In this document: positions 41,982 through 50,755 of the stretch, in pieces
Position numbering within the stretch: position 1 is the first letter of the stretch
Layout of the letters: each line of letters begins with the position of its first letter
NCBI GenBank assembly: GCA_963809695.1
Contig: CAWEKI010000009.1
Location: forward strand, 620,001-684,000
Direction of reading: 5' to 3'
Origin: JAGDMJ01 sp963809695
Lineage (GTDB): Bacteria; Bacteroidota; Ignavibacteria; UBA10030; UBA6906
DNA: 64,000 bases
Program-made: the position numbers and the translations under genes
Notes under the pieces: model-generated
Databases searched by the model: none
What the model saw: only the letters and a program-made list of their open reading frames with translations
Told to the model about the DNA's origin: nothing

Positions 41982-42149
41982 CTAGAACAAGGTATATATG
42001 AACGGCGCCAGCGCCGAGCCCTGCGTGAACACCAGAAGCAATCCCAGCAGTAGCAACACCAACACGATCGGCCCAAGCCACCACTTCTTGCGCACACGCA
42101 TGAATGCCCAGAGCTCCCCGAGGATCGCCAATCGACTTGTCTTTTTCAT
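41982..42149 (-). CDS. DUF5989 small membrane protein
   Basis: 55 residues from ATG at 42149, which overlaps nothing and begins 7 bp after the carB stop. MKKTSRLAILGELWAFMRVR precedes a single hydrophobic helix and the family end TQGSALAPFIYTLF, which matches DUF5989. Members often sit beside carbamoyltransferases and SxtJ-type proteins; here the neighbour is carB, which makes carbamoyl phosphate. Function is unknown. Confidence 0.82.
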   Translation of the reverse strand: MKKTSRLAILGELWAFMRVRKKWWLGPIVLVLLLLGLLLVFTQGSALAPFIYTLF

Positions 42150-42156
42150 TGGTCGG

Positions 42157-45100
42157 TCACATTTGAAATGATCTAATGTACTCCACAACCCTGGTACAGT
42201 CTTCCAACGACTCCGGCTGCTCGGTCCTTCCTCCCTGACGGGCAAGCTCGTGATATTCCTGAATGCTCATCACGGAAAGCTGCCGCTCCCGCACCTGCTC
42301 AATGCTCTTCGCCGCCGAGGCTGCCGCGGAAAGTGTAGTCATGTATGTCACTTTGTGTTCATATGCGGCCCGGCCGATAGCATGCTCGTCTTCGCGCGAT
42401 ACCTGGCCAAGCGGTGTATTGATGATGAGCTGCACCCACCCGTTCCGAATGACGTCGATGATGTTGAGCGTCCCCTCGCTCGCCTTCAGGACTGGTCGGT
42501 TCCGAATCCCACGCCCTTTCAAGAACACTGAGGTACCCTGCGTAGCAATAATGTTGAACCCCAGCCGCACGAAGTTATTCACGATATTCGCCGCACGATC
42601 GTTCTTGTCATTGTCATTCAGACTGACGAACACCGTTCCCTCCCGCGGCAGCGTGCTGCCCGCCGCCATCGAGGCCTTGGCAAAGGAAACCCCGAAACTG
42701 TCCGAAATACCCATAACTTCCCCCGTGGAGCGCATTTCCGGCCCAAGGAAATGACGCGCACTCGGGAATTTCGAGAACGGGAAGACCGATTCCTTCACGG
42801 ACACATGCTTCGCCCAACCATACCCCTTGATGTCCAGGTCCTTCAATGTGCGCCCGATCATCAGCTTCGCAGCGACCTTTGCGAGCGGAATGCCGGTAGA
42901 CTTGCTCACAAACGGCACCGTGCGCGAAGCGCGAGGGTTCACCTCCAAAACGTAGATCACACCACCCTGCATAGCGTACTGGATATTGACCAGACCAACC
43001 ACATGCAGTGCCAGCGCAAGGCGGCGAGTGTATTGCATCAACGTTTGCAGCTGCTGCGGGGTCACGGCGTATGGCGGAAGCACGCAAGCGCTGTCACCAG
43101 AATGAATGCCTGCCTCTTCAATATGCTGCATCACGCCGCCGATAAAGACATCGGTACCATCAGAGACAGCGTCCACATCAAATTCAAACGCATCTTCCAG
43201 AAAACGGTCGATCAGGACGGGATGATCAGGAGAAACATTGACCGCCTTCCCCATGTACTCGGCCAGCCCTTTGTCATTATAGCAGATCTCCATTGCCCGC
43301 CCGCCCAGCACATACGAGGGGCGAACGAGCACAGGAAACCCCACCCTTCGGGCAACTTCAAGGGCCGTCGGCAAGTCCGAAGCGGTACCATAAGGGGGGC
43401 AGGGAATTTTCAAATCATCAAGAAGCTTGCCGAACCTCTTTCTGTCCTCCGCAAGGTCGATCCCTTCCGGCGATGTGCCCAGGATCCTGATTCCCCTGGC
43501 CTCGAGCGGCTTCGCCAGTTTCAAAGGTGTCTGTCCTCCAAAAGCAACGATCACACCATCGGGTTGTTCCTGCTCGCAGATGTTGAGCACGTCCTCGAAC
43601 GTCAGCGGCTCGAAGTACAGTTTGTCGGTCGTGTCGTAATCCGTCGAGACCGTCTCCGGATTACAGTTGATCATGATCGTCTCGTACCCTTCCTCGGCAA
43701 GCCCCATCACACCATGCACACAGCAGTAGTCAAATTCAATGCCCTGCCCGATCCTGTTCGGACCGCCGCCGAGAATGATGACTTTCTTCCTGGAGGATCG
43801 TTTTGACTCGTTTTCCGTTTCGTACGTTGAGTAGTGATAGGGGGTCTCCGCAGCAAACTCGGCGGCGCACGTATCGACGGTCTTGAACACGGGCCGGATT
43901 CCCATCGACTCTCTCATTGCTCTGACGGCGAGCTCCTCTTTGCCAAGAATGAACCCGAGCTGCCGGTCCGAGAAACCGTACTGTTTTGCCTTGAGGATCA
44001 GGTCGTGATCCGCGTTCTTCCCCACCTTGCGCAGCTCCGCCTCAAGGTCCACAATCTGGTGGATGTTGAAAAGGAACCATGGATCGATGCATGTGATGCT
44101 GTGAAGCTCCTGAATGGTCATTCCAAGCTGGAATCCATAGCGGAGGTAGAAGACGTTTTCGGGACGCGAGACGCGGAGCCGCTCCCGGACCCGTTTGCAC
44201 CATTCTGCTTTTCCTGCTTTATCGAGCTTGAGGACGTCCACGACATCTTTCCCGTCGGCCCCGAGACCTGAACGTCCCTGCTCGAGTGAGCGGAGCGCCT
44301 TCTGGAGCGCCTCTTTGAAGGTCCGGCCAAATGCCATTGCCTCGCCGACGGACTTCATCTGCACGCCCAGGGTCTCATCCACCCCCTTGAATTTCTCGAA
44401 ATCCCACCGCGGGATCTTCACAACGGTGTAATCGATCGTCGGCTCGAAGGAGGCCGGCGTCTTCTTGGTAATATCGTTGGGAATCTCATCCAGCGTGTAC
44501 CCCACTGCCAGCTTTGCCGCAATCTTGGCGATGGGAAATCCAGTGGCTTTGGAGGCAAGGGCAGAGGAGCGGGAAACACGGGGATTCATTTCGATAACGA
44601 GGGAACGCCCCGTCTTCGGATCCACTGCAAACTGGATGTTCGAGCCGCCTGTCTCCACACCGATGGCGCGGATGATCTTAATGGCGTCGTCCCGCATGCG
44701 CTGGTATTCTTTGTCCGTCAGGGTCTGGGCGGGAGCTACGGTGATCGAGTCGCCGGTGTGGACCCCCATGGGGTCAAAGTTCTCGATCGAGCAGATGATC
44801 ACGACGTTGTCATTGAGATCGCGCATCACCTCCAGCTCGTACTCTTTCCATCCGATGACCGATTCCTCGAGCAGGACTTCGTGGATCGGGCTTGCGTCAA
44901 GCCCATGTTCGACAGCTCCTTCGAATTCGTCCGCGCTCCTGGCAATGCCGCCCCCGGTTCCCCCAAGGGTGAACGAAGGGCGAATAATGATGGGAAATCC
45001 GATGACATCGACCAGCTTTTGTGCTTCTTCAAGAGAGCGCACGAACCCGCCGCGGGGAGTCTGCAGCCCGGCCTTGTCCATCGTGGCCTTGAAGAGCTCC

Positions 45101-45486
45101 CTGTCCTCCGCCTTTTTGATCGCGTCCAGTTTTGCCCCGATCAATTCGACGTTATATCTCTCCAGCGCCCCGTTCTCCGCCAGCGCAACAGCGGTGTTCA
45201 GGGCTGTCTGCCCTCCCATAGTGGGGAGAATCGCATCCGGACGCTCGCGCTCGATGATTTTTTCGACGAAATAGGGGGTGATGGGCTCAATGTAGGTCCG
45301 GTCGGCCAGGTCCGGATCGGTCATGATCGTGGCAGGATTGCTGTTGATGAGGATGACGCGGTATCCCTCCTCACGCAGCACTTTGCAGGCTTGTGTCCCG
45401 GAATAATCAAACTCGCAGGCCTGACCGATGACGATCGGGCCTGAACCAATGATCAGAATGGATTGAAGGTCAGTGCGCTTCGGCAA
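42157..45486 (-). CDS. carB: Carbamoyl-phosphate synthase large subunit
   Basis: About 1109 residues from a TTG at 45486. This start was chosen because (M)PKRTDLQSILIIGSGP is the normal CarB beginning, GGAG lies about ten bases upstream, and a good promoter ends nearby. Two ATP-grasp halves are clear: IIGSGPIVIGQACEFDYSG near the N-terminus and ILGGGPNRIGQGIEFDYC in the second half. A C-terminal MGS-like allosteric domain follows. It makes carbamoyl phosphate for arginine and pyrimidine synthesis. The small subunit carA is not in the window. Confidence 0.96.
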   Translation of the reverse strand: MPKRTDLQSILIIGSGPIVIGQACEFDYSGTQACKVLREEGYRVILINSNPATIMTDPDLADRTYIEPITPYFVEKIIERERPDAILPTMGGQTALNTAVALAENGALERYNVELIGAKLDAIKKAEDRELFKATMDKAGLQTPRGGFVRSLEEAQKLVDVIGFPIIIRPSFTLGGTGGGIARSADEFEGAVEHGLDASPIHEVLLEESVIGWKEYELEVMRDLNDNVVIICSIENFDPMGVHTGDSITVAPAQTLTDKEYQRMRDDAIKIIRAIGVETGGSNIQFAVDPKTGRSLVIEMNPRVSRSSALASKATGFPIAKIAAKLAVGYTLDEIPNDITKKTPASFEPTIDYTVVKIPRWDFEKFKGVDETLGVQMKSVGEAMAFGRTFKEALQKALRSLEQGRSGLGADGKDVVDVLKLDKAGKAEWCKRVRERLRVSRPENVFYLRYGFQLGMTIQELHSITCIDPWFLFNIHQIVDLEAELRKVGKNADHDLILKAKQYGFSDRQLGFILGKEELAVRAMRESMGIRPVFKTVDTCAAEFAAETPYHYSTYETENESKRSSRKKVIILGGGPNRIGQGIEFDYCCVHGVMGLAEEGYETIMINCNPETVSTDYDTTDKLYFEPLTFEDVLNICEQEQPDGVIVAFGGQTPLKLAKPLEARGIRILGTSPEGIDLAEDRKRFGKLLDDLKIPCPPYGTASDLPTALEVARRVGFPVLVRPSYVLGGRAMEICYNDKGLAEYMGKAVNVSPDHPVLIDRFLEDAFEFDVDAVSDGTDVFIGGVMQHIEEAGIHSGDSACVLPPYAVTPQQLQTLMQYTRRLALALHVVGLVNIQYAMQGGVIYVLEVNPRASRTVPFVSKSTGIPLAKVAAKLMIGRTLKDLDIKGYGWAKHVSVKESVFPFSKFPSARHFLGPEMRSTGEVMGISDSFGVSFAKASMAAGSTLPREGTVFVSLNDNDKNDRAANIVNNFVRLGFNIIATQGTSVFLKGRGIRNRPVLKASEGTLNIIDVIRNGWVQLIINTPLGQVSREDEHAIGRAAYEHKVTYMTTLSAAASAAKSIEQVRERQLSVMSIQEYHELARQGGRTEQPESLEDCTRVVEYIRSFQM

Positions 45487-45508
45487 TGCTCTGTGATCTC
45501 CGGGACCA

Positions 45509-45537
45509 AATATACGAAGAAGATGGAAGGAACGCAA
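45509..45537 (-). promoter_or_regulatory. Candidate carB promoter
   Basis: On the minus strand TTGCGT (45532-45537) and TATATT (45509-45514) are 17 nt apart. Predicted transcription starts near 45502, only about 16 bases before the TTG start codon, and this leader still contains GGAG. Confidence 0.5.
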
Positions 45538-45622
45538 CGACGCCGGTTGCCCGGCCTGTCGATACCGCTTTCACTCCTTCCTCTGGATTCTCAGCTCTCG
45601 ATTAGCTACTTTTCAAAAAAGC

Positions 45623-45832
45623 ATGCCCAGAAAACCGTTCAGATTGAAAACCAGAGAGGCCGGGACAAAACCAGCCCCTTCGTTTCCTCTCTTCTGCGAC
45701 TACAGGTGCGGCCACGCCGCGTTTGCTCCAGCCGACGCCGTCGGAGCGTGCAGGCGGGAACAGGCAGTGTACTGTACCCTCCTCAAGACCTACAACAACA
45801 AAAACGCCCGGTGCATCGCGCACGGGAGGTAA
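45623..45832 (+). CDS. Small cysteine-rich protein of unknown function
   Basis: 69 residues, starting MPRKPFRLKTREAG. Cysteines are spaced CDYRC (about 24-28), then C43, C51 and C64, with intervening GHAAFAPADAVGACRRE and YNNKNARC. This pattern looks conserved rather than random and I recall similar short bacterial proteins without assigned function. The ORF lies in a gap of about 430 bp between carB and cstA that otherwise holds only the carB promoter. It is followed by a 13-bp perfect inverted repeat, as expected of a real gene converging on cstA. No good ribosome site is seen, so confidence is moderate. Confidence 0.55.
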   Translation: MPRKPFRLKTREAGTKPAPSFPLFCDYRCGHAAFAPADAVGACRREQAVYCTLLKTYNNKNARCIAHGR

Positions 45833-45863
45833 CACGATGAACCAATACATCGGGGTCGCACGC

Positions 45864-45898
45864 TCCCCCTCTCTTATGATCCCGAAGAGAGGGGGAGA
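45864..45898. terminator. Perfect 13-bp inverted repeat, likely bidirectional terminator
   Basis: CTCCCCCTCTCTT (45864-45876) and AAGAGAGGGGGAG (45886-45898) with a 9-nt loop. It lies 19 bp past the cstA stop and about 30 bp past the small cysteine-rich ORF, between convergent genes. There is no T run on either side. Confidence 0.6.
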
Positions 45899-45916
45899 CG
45901 GAAGGGGGGGTGAGTT

Positions 45917-47770
45917 CTAGCAGCAACCAAAGGTTGGCGGCGTGAAATCCTCTGATGATGCAGACACGACTTGCCCATGTACCAAATACTCCCCCTTGAT
46001 GAGCACCCGGTACCACCTGCGGCACGCTTCCACAAGGATCACGATGGCGCAGACCATGATGATCAACGTCAGAAGAGAATTCACAAAGCCCTGCGCTTCG
46101 CTGCCTGGAAGGGACATGAGGGGCAGGAAATTGTCGGTGATGTTGAGCCAGCCGGCCGTCAGCGTGGTAACTGCGACAAATATCATGGGAATCAGCGTAA
46201 CCCAGGCGTAGCGCTCCTTCCCCGAGTTGATGATGGCGCTTGTGCCAACGGCAAGTGCAACCGCCGCGAGCAGCTGGTTGGCCGTCCCGAACATCGGCCA
46301 GATAGTGCCGATGTTTCCGGTCCAGAGGAAATATCCCCAGGAGAGCACAACCAGCGTCGTTGCGATGATGTTCGCGGGGAGCCAGTCGGTTTTGCCGAAC
46401 TGCTTCCAAACGCGCCCCCCGAATTCCTGAACCAAGAAGCGTGCAACGCGCGTTCCGGCATCGATCGTGGTCAGGATGAAGAGCGCCTCGAACATGATGG
46501 CAAAGTGGTACCAGAACGACATGAATGACCGCAGGCCCGGAAGGCCGGAGAAGATCTGTGCGAAGCCCACCGCGAGCGAGACCGCTCCGCCCGGCCGGCC
46601 GGCAACCGTTTCACCGACCTCGCGCGAAAGCTCGGTCAGGTTGACCGTCGACATGCCAAGGGCCGCAAATTTTTCCGGCGAAAGATTGATCGCGAAATAA
46701 TCCCCCGGATGCAGCGAACAGGCGGCGATCAATGCAACGACCCCGACCAGCCCCTCCATCAACATTGCGCCATAGCCGATGAACCGGGCATCCGACTCCT
46801 TGTTCAGCATTTTTGGCGTGGTGCCGGAAGCCACAAGGGCGTGAAATCCCGAGATGGCGCCGCAGGCAATCGTAACAAAGAGGAACGGGAAGAGTTTTCC
46901 CGAAAAGATCGGTCCGCCGCCGCCGATGTACTGCGTGAGGGCCGGCATCTTGAGGTCCGGGTGGACCACGATCACACCGACGACCAGTGCCGCAATGGTG
47001 CTGATTTTCATGTACGAGCTCAGGTAATCGCGCGGGACAAGCAGCAGCCAGACCGGAAGGACTGATGCGATGAATCCGTAGATTGCCATCGAGATCACGA
47101 TACCTTCCCGTGAAAGCGTGAAGTAGGGGGCGAGGACCGACCCCGGAATATAACTGCCGAACACCACCGCGGCCACCACGGCGATCACGCCAATGGTGCT
47201 CGCTTCCGCGATTTTCCCCGGACGGATACGGTACATCCAGAGTCCCACGAAGAGCGCGATCGGAATGGTCATGGCAATCGTGAAGGTGCCCCAGGAGCTT
47301 TCACTCAAGGCGTTGACCACCGCCAGGCCGAGGCCGGCGAGCGCAATCACAAGAATGATCAGGATGGCGATGGAGCCGACAGTGCCCGCAAGTGGACTGA
47401 TCTCGTTGCGCGCGATTTCTGCCAGCGACCTCCCCTTACGGCGTACCGAGGCAACGAGCGTCGTGAAATCGTGCACTGCACCGGCGAGCACGACTCCTAT
47501 CAGCAGCCAGAGGAATCCCGGAAGGAAACCGAATTGCGCTGCAAGAACCGGGCCGATCAGAGGGCCCGCACCGGCAATCGCCGCGAAGTGATGGCCAAAC
47601 AGTACCCACTTGTTTGTGGGCTCGTAGTTCTGGCCATCTCGCATAGTGTGGGCGGGGGTCGTCCGGTTGTCATCAAGGGCCACAACCTTCGCTGCAATGA
47701 ACGCGCTGTAGTAGCGGTACGCAATTGCCAGGACACACAACGTAGCAATGATCAGGGGAAGAGCATTCAT
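45917..47770 (-). CDS. cstA: Carbon starvation protein CstA-family peptide transporter
   Basis: 617 residues with many membrane helices. CstA landmarks include KWVLFGHHFAAIAGAGPLIGPVLAAQ near residue 55 (in two parts HHFAAIAGAGP and LIGPVLAA) and the VHDFTTLVASVRRKG loop. The C-terminal tail ends FGCC. CstA transporters import peptides or pyruvate under nutrient limitation. It is monocistronic by spacing, 60 bp from yraN. Confidence 0.95.
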   Translation of the reverse strand: MNALPLIIATLCVLAIAYRYYSAFIAAKVVALDDNRTTPAHTMRDGQNYEPTNKWVLFGHHFAAIAGAGPLIGPVLAAQFGFLPGFLWLLIGVVLAGAVHDFTTLVASVRRKGRSLAEIARNEISPLAGTVGSIAILIILVIALAGLGLAVVNALSESSWGTFTIAMTIPIALFVGLWMYRIRPGKIAEASTIGVIAVVAAVVFGSYIPGSVLAPYFTLSREGIVISMAIYGFIASVLPVWLLLVPRDYLSSYMKISTIAALVVGVIVVHPDLKMPALTQYIGGGGPIFSGKLFPFLFVTIACGAISGFHALVASGTTPKMLNKESDARFIGYGAMLMEGLVGVVALIAACSLHPGDYFAINLSPEKFAALGMSTVNLTELSREVGETVAGRPGGAVSLAVGFAQIFSGLPGLRSFMSFWYHFAIMFEALFILTTIDAGTRVARFLVQEFGGRVWKQFGKTDWLPANIIATTLVVLSWGYFLWTGNIGTIWPMFGTANQLLAAVALAVGTSAIINSGKERYAWVTLIPMIFVAVTTLTAGWLNITDNFLPLMSLPGSEAQGFVNSLLTLIIMVCAIVILVEACRRWYRVLIKGEYLVHGQVVSASSEDFTPPTFGCC

Positions 47771-47830
47771 AGAGGTACTTTCATTAATGATTCACTGGTG
47801 CCGCATGGAGCTCTGCTCTCGGGCACGATG

Positions 47831-48214
47831 TCAAAAAGCGCCCTTAAAATAGTCAATCTTCGGACACGCCCCGCCGAATCTGATCGCTACCACATCGAAC
47901 CTGCACTCCTGCTCGTCGATTCCATGCTGGTAGAGGTACGCTTTCGCCAGGTATCGCACCTGTTCCTGCTTTCGCCGGGTGAGGGCATATTCCGGATCGC
48001 CATAGCGGTCGTTGGTGCGGGTCTTCACCTCGCAGAAGACCAGCACATCCCCGTCCTGCGCGATGATATCAATTTCGCCGACACGCCCGAATTCGTAGTT
48101 CCTCTGAATGATCCTGTAGCCGAGACGTTCCAGGAAGTCCGCGGCTATCCATTCTCCGAGATCCCCCTTGTCTTTGTTGGTGCTCCCTCTCCCCTGTGGC
48201 TGATTGAGCGGCAT
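47831..48214 (-). CDS. yraN: YraN/UPF0102 family nuclease-like protein
   Basis: 127 residues. The family core KGDLGEWIAADFLERLGYRI, GEIDIIAQDGDVLVFCEVKTR and FDVVAI is present, giving the restriction-endonuclease-like fold seen in UPF0102. The ATG at 48214 is the only standard start before the core and has AAGGAGG at good spacing, although it lies 70 bp inside rnhB. Its function is uncertain. Confidence 0.92.
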   Translation of the reverse strand: MPLNQPQGRGSTNKDKGDLGEWIAADFLERLGYRIIQRNYEFGRVGEIDIIAQDGDVLVFCEVKTRTNDRYGDPEYALTRRKQEQVRYLAKAYLYQHGIDEQECRFDVVAIRFGGACPKIDYFKGAF

Positions 48215-48849
48215 ACATCCTCCTTTTCAGTCACTTTCAGATGAAATGAGCGGCGGTGAATGGCACAAAAGCCCAGGCGCGCAATCGCATCGCGATGCTC
48301 CCGCGTTGCGTACCCTTTGTGGATGGCAAATCCGTAACCCGGAAACCGGGCATCGTAGGCGCACATGATGCGGTCCCGCGTCACCTTGGCGATGATCGAA
48401 GCGGCGGCGATCGAAAAGCAGAGGCCGTCGCCGCCGACGACAGTGGTGAATGGCACGTTCCCCTCCGGGAACATGTTGCCATCCACGAGCAAGTGGTCGG
48501 GCACCAGGGTGAGCTTTGCCACCGCTTCGTGCATGGCGCGGAAGGTCGCGTTCAGGATATTCATTGCGTCGATCATTTCATGTGATACGATCCCGACGCC
48601 CACGGAGAACGCCGACTGCATGATGCGGTCGAAGAGTTCCTCTCGGTGTGCGGGGGTCAGTTTCTTGGAATCGTCGACTCCCGGAAGATAGATCCCGGAA
48701 GGAAACACCACGGCGGCGGCAACGACCGGTCCCGCCAGCGGGCCGCGCCCTGCCTCATCTATCCCGGCGATGTACCGGATCGGGCCTGTCCGCAAGGAGT
48801 GCTCCACCCGGAGCAACTGCGCCTTTCGCTCTTCTTCTTCAGAAGTCAT
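48145..48849 (-). CDS. rnhB: Ribonuclease HII
   Basis: 234 residues. GIDEAGRGPLAGPVVAAAVV near residue 29 carries the first catalytic Asp-Glu pair, DDSKKL is next, and HLLVDGN with its aspartate follows. It removes ribonucleotides from DNA. The usual end of RNase HII comes near residue 210; about 25 extra residues are encoded inside the start of yraN in another frame. Its start overlaps the end of the Omp85 gene by 11 bp. Confidence 0.95.
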   Translation of the reverse strand: MTSEEEERKAQLLRVEHSLRTGPIRYIAGIDEAGRGPLAGPVVAAAVVFPSGIYLPGVDDSKKLTPAHREELFDRIMQSAFSVGVGIVSHEMIDAMNILNATFRAMHEAVAKLTLVPDHLLVDGNMFPEGNVPFTTVVGGDGLCFSIAAASIIAKVTRDRIMCAYDARFPGYGFAIHKGYATREHRDAIARLGFCAIHRRSFHLKVTEKEDVCRSISHRGEGAPTKTRGISENG

Positions 48850-50608
48850 TGATCAGTCCGATGTGGATCTTTCCCTGGCTGAAAGAATCACCCTGTCCGA
48901 GGGCAAAGCTCACGCTGATATTGCCCAGCGGGGTGTCGGTCCTTAGGCCGATGCCATAACCATACTTGAACCCATCCTCCGCCGGGATATCCTGCGCCAG
49001 GTTGCCCGGACGGCTGTAGTAACCGGTATCCAGGAATCCAAACAGGAAGGAACGCCGCCCGAGCAGGAATCGGTACTCGGCGTTCGTCCATGCAACACGC
49101 GATCCGATGAACTGGTTTTCCCGGTATCCCCGCAGCGTTCTGGCGCCGCCGAATCTGAACATGTCGCTCTCCTGGATTTCGCCCCCGCGTACTTCATAGC
49201 CGTGCAGACCGAAGGCGATAACCTGCCGCGCAAAAGCCGGTAGGAAAAAGTCCAGATCGAGCAAGAGTCGTCGCACGACGGATTCCCCGGTGTTCAGCAC
49301 GGCGATGGATGGATCGCTCGCGAGCTTTTTCTTGCCGTAGCTGTATTCGATCCGATAGCGGGCCCCCGTCGTGGGGCTGTACAGATCGTTCCGCGTGTCA
49401 TACAGAATGTTCGCGCCGATTGCGGTCGTGGCGCTCTGCCGGGTGCTGCTGACATGCAACGAATCAACGGACGGGATCACGTCCTCGGACCGGATGAGGA
49501 ACCCGACCGAGAGTTCCTCGGAGAGCATGAGATCCGCTTCGCCGTCGAAGGTGCGGTGGACGTAACTGCTGTCTTGCTGGCGCTGAAGAAAACCTCCGCC
49601 GACGTTCACCGGCGCCCCGAAAATCCAGGGCTCCACATAGCGAAACCCCAGCTCCTCCGAATACTGGTCTTCCCGCTGCCATCGGACGTTCAGTTTCCGC
49701 CCGGTCCCGAAGAGATTTCTCAGCGCGACCGAGACCAACCCGGTAACGTACCCGGCCTGGCCCGTTGCCGCCCCGGGGACGTACCCGACAACACCGTCAA
49801 AGGTGTTGGTGTTTCCTTCCTGCACCGTGATGAGAAGCCCGCCCGTTGCGCCGCGCATGTAGAGCTGAGGCTCGGCAACCGAGGAAAAGATGTTGAGACG
49901 GTTGAGGCGCGTCCTGATCGCGTTCACCTTCGCAGGGTTGAACAGCTCGCCCGGACTTACCCGCGTTTCGCGTACGACCACGGAAGCGTTCGTCTCATGG
50001 TTGCCCGTCACCCGGATCTCGTCGATTGTTACCCGCTGTCCTTCGTCGATTTTGAGAAGCACCTGAAGTGAATCGACGTGCGCGCCGGGATGGCTGTCCA
50101 GCGTCTGTACTTCACACCGGGCCAGGGGGAAACCCAGTTTCTCGTATCGGGAGAGAAGAGCGTCAATGTCTTGCTCGAGCACTCCGGCAACCAACGGATC
50201 TCCGGGACGTGCTTCGAACTGGTCAAGGATCATCTCTTCCGTTAATTCGTGTTGACCGGTGCAGGTGATCGATCCAATGATCGACCGCCGCCCTTCCTTC
50301 ACGTCAAGCGTGACGGTCACGAACCCGCTATCGGCCGTAAACTCGGTTGCCGCGATCATCGCCTGCCCACCCAGGTATCCCAGGCGCCGCAGGTTGTCGG
50401 CGACAAACCGCAGATCATTTCGAAGAGCCGGTTCGGAAAAGGGAAGTCCGGGCTTTACGGAGAGCCAATCAAGAATTTCCCGAGTGCTCACCGCGGAGTT
50501 GCCGGTGATCCTGATGGACTGGAGTTCTGCGGGGTAGGCCAGAGCGGCGGCGGTGAGGCAAAGGATGAACAGCACCCAGAAAATCAAATTTCGCCGGAGA
50601 CAACACAT
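48839..50608 (-). CDS. Omp85-family outer-membrane protein with POTRA repeats
   Basis: 589 residues. A signal peptide (about 1-26) is followed by about three POTRA repeats to residue 250, each beginning like SIRITGN or EIRVTGN. Then comes a 16-strand-type barrel containing the family loop motif LRGYREN near residue 500. Three POTRA domains and this length resemble TamA or a short BamA. It ends IGLINDF, consistent with a C-terminal barrel strand. It probably inserts or exports envelope proteins. A cognate partner such as TamB is not in the window. Confidence 0.88.
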   Translation of the reverse strand: MCCLRRNLIFWVLFILCLTAAALAYPAELQSIRITGNSAVSTREILDWLSVKPGLPFSEPALRNDLRFVADNLRRLGYLGGQAMIAATEFTADSGFVTVTLDVKEGRRSIIGSITCTGQHELTEEMILDQFEARPGDPLVAGVLEQDIDALLSRYEKLGFPLARCEVQTLDSHPGAHVDSLQVLLKIDEGQRVTIDEIRVTGNHETNASVVVRETRVSPGELFNPAKVNAIRTRLNRLNIFSSVAEPQLYMRGATGGLLITVQEGNTNTFDGVVGYVPGAATGQAGYVTGLVSVALRNLFGTGRKLNVRWQREDQYSEELGFRYVEPWIFGAPVNVGGGFLQRQQDSSYVHRTFDGEADLMLSEELSVGFLIRSEDVIPSVDSLHVSSTRQSATTAIGANILYDTRNDLYSPTTGARYRIEYSYGKKKLASDPSIAVLNTGESVVRRLLLDLDFFLPAFARQVIAFGLHGYEVRGGEIQESDMFRFGGARTLRGYRENQFIGSRVAWTNAEYRFLLGRRSFLFGFLDTGYYSRPGNLAQDIPAEDGFKYGYGIGLRTDTPLGNISVSFALGQGDSFSQGKIHIGLINDF

Positions 50609-50755
50609 ATGCGAGTATAAAGAATCCGGCGGTGAAATTCAACCCTTCGACCCGTGGCGCCTCGGGCGCCCCTTGCTCAGGGCAGGCTTTCCTGGTGACG
50701 ACATCATGGAATCCCGAGCGAACCCTGATGCCGAATGTCGGGGCAAGACGAAGGC

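Noticed and set aside
45602..45850. 82-codon minus-strand frame in the carB-cstA gap
   Set aside because: It overlaps the more convincing plus-strand cysteine-rich ORF and has no conserved-looking blocks.
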